This document shows positions 6,183-11,951 of a stretch of DNA of 11,951 bases, one piece after another; the stretch's first letter is position 1; the number at the start of each line of letters is the position of its first letter. A model generated the notes under the pieces. It had not been told where the DNA came from and searched no databases. It saw only the letters and a list, made by a program, of their open reading frames with translations. This DNA comes from an uncultured Campylobacter sp. (GTDB lineage Bacteria > Campylobacterota > Campylobacteria > Campylobacterales > Campylobacteraceae): contig NZ_CALHII010000209.1 in assembly GCF_938030815.1 (NCBI RefSeq), positions 1 through 11,951 on the forward strand, read 5' to 3'. Both the position numbers and the translations under genes were made by a program.

Positions 6183-6800
6183 ATGAAGAGAAATTTTATG
6201 AAATTCATAACAAAATATATAAAAAGGCTCTTATATTATTTTTACGATGTATTTTATAGGCGTGTTTTTATCAGGGGAGTTTCGCATCCGCCGGCACAGG
6301 TGGCTAGCATAGGCTGCTATGGTTTGCTTTTTGTCCTGTGCGGAACGCTCCTTACTATTTATAGAACGGATACGTCGCCTAAGCAGTTAAATGAGCTTGA
6401 GATAGATACCGGAATTTTAAGAAGCGTTTATTATGATTTTCGCGGAAGCGGCGGACGAATACATATAGAACTAGAAAACGGCAAGAAAAAGGTTTATGAA
6501 ATAAGCAAAAGCGATAGCGATATTTACGAAAAGATAAAAGGGCAAAAAATCAAAATTTATGGCGAGCCAAGCCCAGATATATTAGGTAATAATGAAATTT
6601 TACAGCTTGAAGATAAAGATGGAAAGATATATAAGGAATATAATTTTGATCATAGATTGTTAAGACCATATTTGATGACCGCACAGTTTAAATTCTTTTT
6701 AAAAGGGGCAGTTTTTCTACTTTTATTGATATTTTTTATAAATTTTTCAGATAGAAATTTGATTAAAAAAAATCCAGAAAAAGGAGCAAAAAATGAGTAA
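6183..6800 (+). CDS. Two-helix membrane protein, orphan family
   Basis: The frame encodes 205 residues from ATG 6183. ATG 6198 (MKFITK) is a likely alternative, because AAGAGA lies at a better distance from it. A basic, tyrosine-rich N-terminus is followed by a membrane helix at about 39-60. Next comes a strand-rich domain of about 100 residues containing GILRSVYYDFRGSGGRIHIE and KIKGQKIKIYGEPSP, and then a second membrane helix at about 170-188. The central domain looks like a small beta-barrel with an ELENGKKK(V/Y)-type hairpin, but I cannot name the family. It is markedly AT-rich, unlike ruvB and the downstream permease, which suggests separate acquisition. An AAGGAG near its 3' end serves a stub ORF that overlaps its stop. 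Confidence 0.75.
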   Translation: MKRNFMKFITKYIKRLLYYFYDVFYRRVFIRGVSHPPAQVASIGCYGLLFVLCGTLLTIYRTDTSPKQLNELEIDTGILRSVYYDFRGSGGRIHIELENGKKKVYEISKSDSDIYEKIKGQKIKIYGEPSPDILGNNEILQLEDKDGKIYKEYNFDHRLLRPYLMTAQFKFFLKGAVFLLLLIFFINFSDRNLIKKNPEKGAKNE

Positions 6801-6819
6801 CGGGTTGGGTATTTATTAG
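6793..6819 (+). pseudogene. Eight-codon stub of a lost downstream gene
   Basis: AAGGAG (6781-6786) and ATG 6793, 6 nt apart, give an excellent translation start that overlaps the preceding stop, as in an operon. The frame is MSNGLGIY then TAG. Shifting frame after codon 5 or so gives a longer open stretch (FIRDALSHGLANAAAAQAGA) to about 6925, so a frameshifted small gene is possible. Confidence 0.35.
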
Positions 6820-6980
6820 GGATGCGCTTTCGCATGGTCTCGCTAATGCGGCTGCAGCGCAAGCTGGAGCGAAGTTCTGCTTTCGTACGCCTATAAGGGC
6901 GGCTATTATTCTCACTCTCCATTGAAAGTTAAAATTTAGTTTATTCGCGCACCTGTTGTGCTCATTATTTTATAAATTCG

Positions 6981-7199
6981 CTATTCTTTTGCTCTACGTA
7001 GATTGTTGTTTGCGATTATTAAGGTACATTGATTTTCTAAAAAATAGCCTGTCACCCGCTTAGCTTTTACTTCACTCTCGTTTATTGTACCGATTTTTAC
7101 TTCGCTTCTAGCAGACGCATTCGCTATACATTTTTCTTTTCCGCATAAAGTTGCCATTGGGCTTATTGTAAGAGTTGTGGCGCGAACGAATCCAAACAT
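6981..7199 (-). other. Possible coding remnant, unrecognised
   Basis: A 72-codon open frame on the minus strand has coding-like codon choice. It includes LTISPMATLCGKEKCIANAS and ends IIANNNLRRAKE. The ATG at 7199 has no clear ribosome binding site, and the frame stays open upstream, towards the ribD remnant. I do not recognise the product. It could be chance in an AT-rich tract or the tail of a decayed gene. Confidence 0.2.
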
Positions 7200-7291
7200 C
7201 GGGTGCGCGCGGCTTTAGATTTTGCGGCGCGGCATACGCGTCTGGCGTCAACATATCAGCACTGCCCACCAAAGCGCTAATTTCATCAAAT

Positions 7292-7453
7292 TTAGCCGCC
7301 CGCAGCCTGCGCATTCGTATCGCGCGCGCCGATTACCACGCGCGATAGACCTAGCTGCGCCAAAAGCTCGGCGCAATACGGCGTCTTGCCGCGGTGCACG
7401 CAGGGCTCGAATGCGGCATAGGAGCACACATCTAGTTTTGACGTATGTTCGAG
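7292..7453 (-). pseudogene. ribD: Remnant of riboflavin deaminase/reductase gene ribD
   Basis: The minus-strand frame from 7453 to TAA at 7292-7294 reads FEPCVHRGKTPYCAELLAQL and then LSRVVIGARDTNAQAAGG. This is the second half of the RibD cytidine-deaminase-like domain. The PC-x8-C zinc ligands are both kept (EPC and PYC), followed by the RVVIGARD strand and the AxGG turn. RibD deaminates and reduces the pyrimidine intermediate in riboflavin synthesis. The HAE half of the zinc site, the N-terminus and the whole reductase domain are missing. The frame is closed by TAG upstream and by TAA after AAGG, right at a CTAAATTT word. Only about 45 of roughly 330-370 expected residues remain, so it is non-functional. 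A working copy should exist elsewhere if the organism makes riboflavin. Confidence 0.75.
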
Positions 7454-7588
7454 CTATGCGCTATTTTCATAAATTAGGTACGATCCGTGTACATGTCGTA
7501 TAGTGCGCTGTATGTTGAAAACGCACGAGGACGTCGCTCGTAAATTCTATGAAATTTTAAAATTTAATCGAAATCTGATAAAAAAATT

Positions 7589-7596
7589 TATAAAAT
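7589..7596 (+). promoter_or_regulatory. Candidate -10 region for the permease gene
   Basis: TATAAAAT offers TATAAA or TAAAAT as a -10, about 30 nt before the TTG start, after an A-rich tract. No -35 is seen. Confidence 0.35.
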
Positions 7597-7624
7597 AGCT
7601 CATCAAATTTCAAAAGGATAAAAT

Positions 7625-9178
7625 TTGCCGACGTCAAAAGATAATGCCCCAAGCCGCAACGAAGACCTGGCTGAAAAGATAGCTCAAAACAACGCCGAGA
7701 ATAACGCCAAAAGCGAGGCTCAAAATTTCACCGAAAATCAGACCGTAAATAACGAGTGGGGCAAAATCGAAGCCGCCGCCGAAGCCAAAGCGACCGTCAA
7801 AAACAAAAACAAGAACAAAAACAAAACCGCCACCGAAAATCAAAGCGAAAACATAGCCGAAGCGCGCAAAGCTGCCAGAGGAAATACCGGCGCCGATAAA
7901 GCAGGCGCAGTTGCGCTAGACGCCGCGGAAGGCAGGACTAAAACTGCCGCCGAAAATAAAAGCAAAAGCCGGATCGAAACCGACAGAGTCTCATCTGCCG
8001 GTGCTTCCGCGCTTAACGACGCTGTCGAAGCCAACGAAACCTTCTCGGCTAATGCTTCCGCGTTAGGCGATGCCGCCGCTTCGGGGGCCGCCGCGGGTGT
8101 GAAAGCAGGTCTTGCCAAGGCTAGCGGGCGCGCAAAGACGAACAAGATATTTTTTATCGGCGCAACCTTGCTGATGTTTTGCTGCGTGATCTATCTATTT
8201 TCGCCGTTTTTGATGGTGATCGCAATCGGCGTGCTGATGGCGGTGGCGACCTCGGGTCTGCACGCTAAAGTGACGAAGCTGTGCCGTGGCAGGCGCACGC
8301 TAGCCTCGGTGCTTAGCCTGTTTTTGCTCTGTGCGCTTTTTTTCGTGCCCTTCATCTATGCAGTGATCGAGATCGCCAAAAACGCCGCGAGCTTCGATAT
8401 GGCGCGCCTAAACGACGCGCTTAGCTACGTTCAGAGCCTAAACATCAAGCTGCCCGGGCCTTTTGAGAAATTTGATACGCAGTTTCGCTCGTTTTTGGCA
8501 AACCTAGACGTCGCGGGCCTAGCGAAGCAGATCATCTCCTACCTCTCGGTCGTCGGGAAATCCAGCGCGAAATTTATCGTCGATATGGTGCTTATCGTCG
8601 TGTTTTGCTTTTTTGCATACCTCTACGGCGAGAGCTTCAAGCGCTTTTTCAAAAAAATTCTACCGGTCGAGCCCGCGCAGATCGATTATATCTTTTCTGA
8701 GACGGCAAATACGATGAGCGTCGTGTTTTACTCGACCATCTTCAATGCCGTATTGCAGGGCTTTTTGTTTTCGATCATCGCGGGGATCTTCGGCTTTGAC
8801 GCGCTGCTGATGGGGGTGCTTTTCGCCTTCTGCTCGCTCATCCCCGCAGTCGGCGGCGCGCTTATCTACGTGCCTACCGCGCTATACGTGCTAGCGGGGG
8901 GCAGCACCTCGGGCGCGATCGTGATAATGGCGTATTGCGTGATACTGATCTCGACGCTCGCGGACAGCTTCGTAAAGCCGCTCGTGATAAAATTTATCAA
9001 CTCGCGCTTAGTCGAAAACCCCGCAAACATCAACGAGATGCTGATCTTCTTCTCGATGCTTTCGGGCATCAGCACGTTCGGGTTCTGGGGCGTGATCTTG
9101 GGACCCGCGATTTTAACGCTATTTATCGCTGTGCTAAATTTATACGATTATCTAAAAAAGATAGAATTCGAGTAGGGC
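7625..9178 (+). CDS. AI-2E/PerM (TqsA-type) family transporter with long N-terminal extension
   Basis: The TTG start at 7625 follows AAAAGGAT at good spacing. Residues 1 to about 172 are low-complexity and polar: Asn/Glu/Ala/Lys-rich, with a KNKNKNKNK run near 59-67 and repeated ASALNDA/ASALGDA motifs near 127-151. This part is presumably cytoplasmic and disordered. The core from about 173 to 516 matches the family's usual size of about 340-360 residues. A pair of helices at about 174-205 is followed by a helix at about 222-246 and a soluble segment at about 250-300. A conserved C-terminal group of helices with FAFCSLIPAVGGALIYVPTA and FGFWGVILGPAIL comes last. These signatures are typical of AI-2E/PerM permeases. 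The substrate is unknown: autoinducer-2 export is shown only for some members, and others act in ion efflux. Confidence 0.9.
7797..7828 (+). repeat. (AAAAAC)n-type hexanucleotide repeat inside the permease gene
   Basis: Successive AAAAAC/AAGAAC units encode alternating Lys-Asn. As a hexamer, length changes keep the frame, so the extension can grow or shrink without loss of the gene. One unit carries a G, which lowers slippage. Confidence 0.6.
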
Positions 9179-9226
9179 TTGCGCCGCTGGGTGCTTTTAA
9201 ATTTATGAAAATGCTGCCCGTAAAAC

Positions 9227-9239
9227 GCAATGCCCAGCA
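9227..9239 (+). repeat. 13-bp direct repeat, copy 1
   Basis: GCAATGCCCAGCA, identical to positions 9509-9521. The two copies lie 282 bp apart in the gap after the permease gene. Confidence 0.5.
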
Positions 9240-9508
9240 CGCCCTTGCGGCTCTTGCGCCCTCGCGCCTTTGCGCAGGTTTAAAGGCTTTAAATTTAAAG
9301 GCAAATTTTAATTTCAGCTGCTGCTCGCGCTCTTTGACGAATTTTAGAGCAAAGATCGCGAGTATCGGCGAGGTTATTTTGGGTCGCGTCATGCGGCGGC
9401 GCAGTATTTTTAAGCTACACCGCGCGGCGTGGCGAAATTTTATGGATTAGAGTTTAAATTTAAAGTAGTCGATAATAAAAGAAAGAATTTTAACTTCAGC
9501 TCTAGCAA

Positions 9509-9521
9509 GCAATGCCCAGCA
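9509..9521 (+). repeat. 13-bp direct repeat, copy 2
   Basis: GCAATGCCCAGCA, the second copy, ends 2 bp before the stop codon of the minus-strand orphan gene. It could mark an insertion boundary; no other support is seen. Confidence 0.5.
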
Positions 9522-9523
9522 AC

Positions 9524-10477
9524 TCAATACCCACTTTCGTCGCCTTCTCCTTGTGAGTTAAAATTTATCTTATTCTTTTGATTCTTTAAATTTTGGTATT
9601 GATTGAAAAGTATGTCCGTCTCATGTTTATCATAGTATAAATTTTTATTATAAAATATCGTTTCATAATCGAGATTGCTCCCCTTGTCGTATATTGAAAT
9701 GAAAGAAAATATATATTCTCTATCGCAATCCATATTTTCATCAATTATCTTTTTATAGTTATAGCAAAACGGGTATATGCTCTTTTTTTGTTGATAAACT
9801 ACATCCCTAAATATAGAGTTTAAAAGCCACCTATAACATCTGTTTTCTGGAATAATTATGTCAAATTTTTTAGTTTTTGTTTCGTGCATAATTGGTAATT
9901 GTATGTCATTTTTACTTATAAATACAAAATCAGTAAATAGGTCGAATGAGTGGTTGGCGCCATCTCCAAACCTCATATATATAAAATTCTCTATAAAATT
10001 TCCATTTTCGTCAATCAAATGCTTTTGTTCCCAAGGATAAAAGAGTCGTAGCTTTAAAATCTCGTCGTTTTCTACAATCTCTTCGGCATTTTTTATGGGC
10101 TTGCCGTTTTTGCAAATTTTAGAGCCCAGATCCATTAGATAATTAAAATTTAGCCTTTTATCCAGCTTCCAAAATTCGCATCTATCATCGGGGTATTTAT
10201 CGCCGTTGCACCATGAAAATCTTACTCTCTCATAGCCGTTTTTGTCTAAGTGAATATCCGCCATCTTGCCGAAATCTATTTGCGAATAATTATCTAAGTA
10301 ATGAAGCTTTTTTAGGTAATCTTTTAAATTTAGCTCTACGATCTCTCTTTGCGTCAGGTTTTTATCTCTAAAATCAATCGCTTCTAAGATCGCTGAAATT
10401 TTATGAGCGGGCAGCAAGGCGATAAATATGCAAAGCCAGATTAGAAAAACTATAATACAAAGGTATTTCAGGCGCAA
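9524..10477 (-). CDS. Membrane-anchored orphan protein of 317 residues
   Basis: A TTG start at 10477 is supported by AAGGAG 5 nt upstream. Residues about 5-24 form one hydrophobic helix (signal anchor), so most of the protein should lie in the periplasm. The remainder is polar and tyrosine/asparagine-rich, with many Lys-Asn pairs towards the C-terminus (NLKNQKNKINFNSQ). Cysteines at several sites, including WCNGDKYPDDRCEFWKLD near 89-106, may form disulfides. I do not recognise the family. The gene is strongly AT-rich compared with napLD and the permease on either side, which suggests transfer. It lies 190 bp downstream of napD on the same strand, with its own candidate -10 (TATAAT, 10598-10603), so it is probably not part of the nap operon. 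Confidence 0.75.
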   Translation of the reverse strand: MRLKYLCIIVFLIWLCIFIALLPAHKISAILEAIDFRDKNLTQREIVELNLKDYLKKLHYLDNYSQIDFGKMADIHLDKNGYERVRFSWCNGDKYPDDRCEFWKLDKRLNFNYLMDLGSKICKNGKPIKNAEEIVENDEILKLRLFYPWEQKHLIDENGNFIENFIYMRFGDGANHSFDLFTDFVFISKNDIQLPIMHETKTKKFDIIIPENRCYRWLLNSIFRDVVYQQKKSIYPFCYNYKKIIDENMDCDREYIFSFISIYDKGSNLDYETIFYNKNLYYDKHETDILFNQYQNLKNQKNKINFNSQGEGDESGY

Positions 10478-10667
10478 GCTTACTCCTTCGGGCAGATTGC
10501 GCTATATTATCCAATGCAAGCTTAACGAGCCCATAATCCGCAGTGCTTGCAGCAAACGACTTGCTGTAAAAATTCCAAGCTTGTTTGCGCAGTTAAAATT
10601 ATATAGTTAAATTTGAAATTTTAAAATTTACATTTGGCGGTAAAATTTTAAAATTTGCGGCGGCGAT
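10478..10667. other. Gap between napD and the orphan gene
   Basis: Contains two long palindromic AAATTTTAAAATTT-type words just after napD, a minus-strand TATAAT (10598-10603), a short inverted repeat CAGCAA/TTGCTG (10550-10566 region) and three AAGCTT sites. No gene is seen. Confidence 0.4.
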
Positions 10668-11003
10668 TTAGACTCGCACTTTGCCGCCGTATTTGATCTG
10701 GCTCGGGTCTTTTTCGTCCAGCTCGCGCATTATCTGCTCGCCGTTGTCGAAGTTTGCCGCGGCGATATCTGCGTCCAGATCGGAGTATGAGTAGATCATC
10801 ATCGCCTCGCTTACACCCTCTATGACTTCTATCGCGCGAAATGCGGCGATCTCGTCCTCGGAGCTCTCCGCGCTAATCGTGGCTACCGCCTTGCCGTCCT
10901 CACACGCTACGAACTCGCAGCCGCCGATACTTTGCAACTGCTTGCGAAACGTCGCTACGTCAGTATTTGCGCCTAGATAGATCACGACGCTTGAAATATT
11001 CAT
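10668..11003 (-). CDS. napD: NapD-type chaperone for periplasmic nitrate reductase
   Basis: NapD is a small cytoplasmic chaperone that binds the twin-arginine signal of NapA and guides its maturation and Tat export. The chosen start is ATG at 11003. It overlaps the napL stop as ATGA and gives 111 residues; a TTG four codons upstream is possible but less natural. The ferredoxin-like pattern is visible: SSVVIYL strand (4-10), helix ATFRKQLQSI, GGCEF turn (27-31), GKAVATISAE strand (37-46), helix, then IEGVSEAMMIYSYSD (61-75). The C-terminal tail of about 35 residues is longer than in E. coli NapD (87 residues) but fits epsilonproteobacterial forms. Position after napL matches the napAGHBLD order known from Campylobacter. 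Confidence 0.85.
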   Translation of the reverse strand: MNISSVVIYLGANTDVATFRKQLQSIGGCEFVACEDGKAVATISAESSEDEIAAFRAIEVIEGVSEAMMIYSYSDLDADIAAANFDNGEQIMRELDEKDPSQIKYGGKVRV

Positions 11004-11951
11004 TTTAGCCCCCAAAAGTAGATATATCTATTATACCCCGAGCCCACGAGATAATCTCCTTCGAAAAGCAGATAGTTGATGATGTCGTTGTCCAGCTCGA
11101 TGCTGCGGACGATCTCGCCTGCTTTATCGATTACGCGTACGCCGTTACCAACTGTAAAAGCACCCAGCTCTGGGCTTAGCGCCACGGCAAAAACTGCGAA
11201 ATGGGCGTTATAAAATTTAGCGAAATCGCCGTTTTCGTAGTAGCACGATCTTTCTTTGTCGTTCGAGCCGCTCATCATACGATCGCCAAGCAGCGCCACG
11301 GAGTAGATCCCGTCCTTGTGCAGGGACTTTTGGCTTATAAGTTTTTTCGCTTTCGCGTCGAAATAAAATACGATGCCGCCTTCGCACGAGATTAGCAGCG
11401 TTCCGCTGGAGCGGTCGTAGGCGCTACCGCCTAAAGACGCGATGGTGAGCTTTTGCTCGAAGCTTACCTTGCCGCTAGGTAGGTCGAAGTATAAAATTTC
11501 GCTACCAAGACCTAGCAAAATCACGGTATTTTCGTCGTAGAAATAGACGCTTTTGATCCCCGTCATCGGCAGCTTGTAGTGCGTAATATTGCCGCCTGCA
11601 AACACGCCCAGCATCTTTTCAAACGCGTCGCCGTTATACAAAAATGCGTACTTCTTGCCTAGTTTATCGACGTCGAATATGGTGGCGCCCATCGGCTCGT
11701 CTAGGTAATTTTTGGACGAGGGCAGGGCGAAAATTAGCGTTTTGGATATTGCGCCCGAGGCGGAATTAGAGGCGGAATTTAATACCGTAGAATTCTCGGC
11801 AGAATTCTGCTTCGCGAAATTTTCTAAAGAATTTACGGCAGCGGAATTTGCGGTAGAATTTCCCGTGGAATTTACGCTTGCTTTAGCATTGAAATTCTGC
11901 GCCGCATCAGAATTTGTGCTTGCGACGGAATTTTGCCCGGTGACAGAATTT
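11000..11951 (-). CDS. napL: NapL-like beta-propeller protein of the nap operon, N-terminus outside window
   Basis: The frame is open from the right edge to TGA at 11000-11002, giving 316 visible codons. The ATG at 11690-11692 is internal, not the start. The last 230 or so residues show WD40/beta-propeller-type repeats: strand patterns such as GIKSVYFYDENTVILLGLG, GGSAYDRSSGTLLISCEGG, GIYSVALLGDRMMSGSND and INYLLFEGDYLVGSGYNRY. NapL is a periplasmic protein of epsilonproteobacterial nap operons whose role in nitrate reductase assembly is unclear. Before the propeller blades lies an Asn-Ser-rich linker (about 11760-11951) with 11 NS dipeptides. Such a linker is not something I expect in the family. 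The stop overlaps the napD start. The assignment rests on the repeat fold plus the napD neighbour. Confidence 0.75.
   Translation of the reverse strand, partial: NSVTGQNSVASTNSDAAQNFNAKASVNSTGNSTANSAAVNSLENFAKQNSAENSTVLNSASNSASGAISKTLIFALPSSKNYLDEPMGATIFDVDKLGKKYAFLYNGDAFEKMLGVFAGGNITHYKLPMTGIKSVYFYDENTVILLGLGSEILYFDLPSGKVSFEQKLTIASLGGSAYDRSSGTLLISCEGGIVFYFDAKAKKLISQKSLHKDGIYSVALLGDRMMSGSNDKERSCYYENGDFAKFYNAHFAVFAVALSPELGAFTVGNGVRVIDKAGEIVRSIELDNDIINYLLFEGDYLVGSGYNRYIYFWGLK
11762..11950 (-). repeat. AATTC-word array encoding an Asn-Ser linker
   Basis: On the minus strand AAT-TCN recurs 11 times in the same frame with spacers of 2-12 codons, each giving Asn-Ser; AAT-TTC adds Asn-Phe twice. 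The spacers (GTA, GCC, ACG-type codons) vary. It is the coding counterpart of the AAAATTC words in the non-coding gaps. Confidence 0.65.

Larger units (their letters stand above)
6801..7624. other. Decayed intergenic region of about 820 bp
   Basis: Holds no intact gene. It contains the stub ORF at its left end, an open minus-strand stretch at 6981-7199 of uncertain status, a clear ribD remnant at 7292-7453, and an AAATTT-rich promoter region before the permease. Frames are broken by stops and shifts throughout, consistent with gene decay. Confidence 0.55.
9179..9523. other. Intergenic gap between convergent genes
   Basis: No gene is supported in these 345 bp. The gap holds AAATTTAAAGGC-type AT words, GC-rich patches and two copies of a 13-bp direct repeat. 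No hairpin with T-tract was found to end either convergent gene. Confidence 0.5.

Noticed and set aside
7108..7314. Minus-strand 68-codon frame overlapping the ribD remnant in another frame
   Set aside because: It has no RBS and no recognisable motif. It may include the frameshifted continuation of the decayed gene, but the RibD reductase domain is not visible in it.
7222..7503. Plus-strand 93-codon frame, Arg-rich
   Set aside because: It is antisense to the ribD remnant; the Arg/His-rich composition is typical of a shadow of GC-rich coding DNA.
9123..9392. Minus-strand 89-codon frame after the permease
   Set aside because: It overlaps the permease C-terminus antisense, has basic low-complexity composition from AAATTT words, and no RBS.
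8935..9450. Plus-strand 171-codon frame crossing the permease stop
   Set aside because: Its first half lies out of frame inside the conserved permease core, and the rest has no recognisable motif or RBS.
10545..10575. Intrinsic terminator at CAGCAA/TTGCTG
   Set aside because: The stem is only 6 bp and no T-run follows on either strand.
11000..11692. A complete 230-residue protein starting at ATG 11692
   Set aside because: The frame continues without a stop for 86 further codons to the window edge, and there is no convincing RBS at 11692, so this ATG is taken as internal.

Overview
The window looks like chromosomal DNA from a relatively GC-rich, probably oral-type Campylobacter. The tmRNA encodes the tag ANNVKFAPAYAKAA, which I recognise as the Campylobacter tag. 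A napL-napD pair closes a nap operon in the epsilonproteobacterial arrangement. Non-coding DNA is saturated with AAATTT/AAAATT words. The species (C. gracilis, showae or rectus-like) is a guess.

Layout. (1) Positions 1-1617, minus strand: a tight, AT-rich run of small genes joined by stop/start overlaps. It holds the tail of a lost gene, a small lipoprotein, a frameshifted Imm40-like immunity gene, a 21-codon ORF, a WAN/ELANP-type putative immunity gene and a partial gene leaving the left edge. It reads like an orphan immunity cassette of a polymorphic toxin system, next to the 3' end of ssrA, a common island integration site. (2) 1764-2125: tmRNA (ssrA, minus), divergent from panB (2224-3021, plus), each with a visible promoter. 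(3) 3022-4971: a hairpin-rich gap, one exported orphan protein (3442-4113) and an 858-bp AATT-rich gap. (4) 4972-5988: ruvB. (5) 6183-6800: an AT-rich two-helix membrane protein, followed by a decayed region with a stub ORF and a clear ribD remnant. (6) 7625-9178: an AI-2E/PerM-family permease with an unusual low-complexity N-terminal extension of about 170 residues. (7) 9524-10477, minus: an AT-rich orphan membrane-anchored protein. (8) 10668 to the right edge, minus: napD and most of napL, overlapping by ATGA; napL carries an Asn-Ser linker built from AATTC words.

GC-rich conserved genes (panB, ruvB, permease, napLD) alternate with AT-rich orphan genes and decayed tracts, so the region is mosaic. 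No complete toxin, insertion sequence, CRISPR array or tRNA was found. The most novel material is the immunity-like cassette at ssrA, the ribD remnant, and the AATT word that fills the gaps and also appears in frame within napL.
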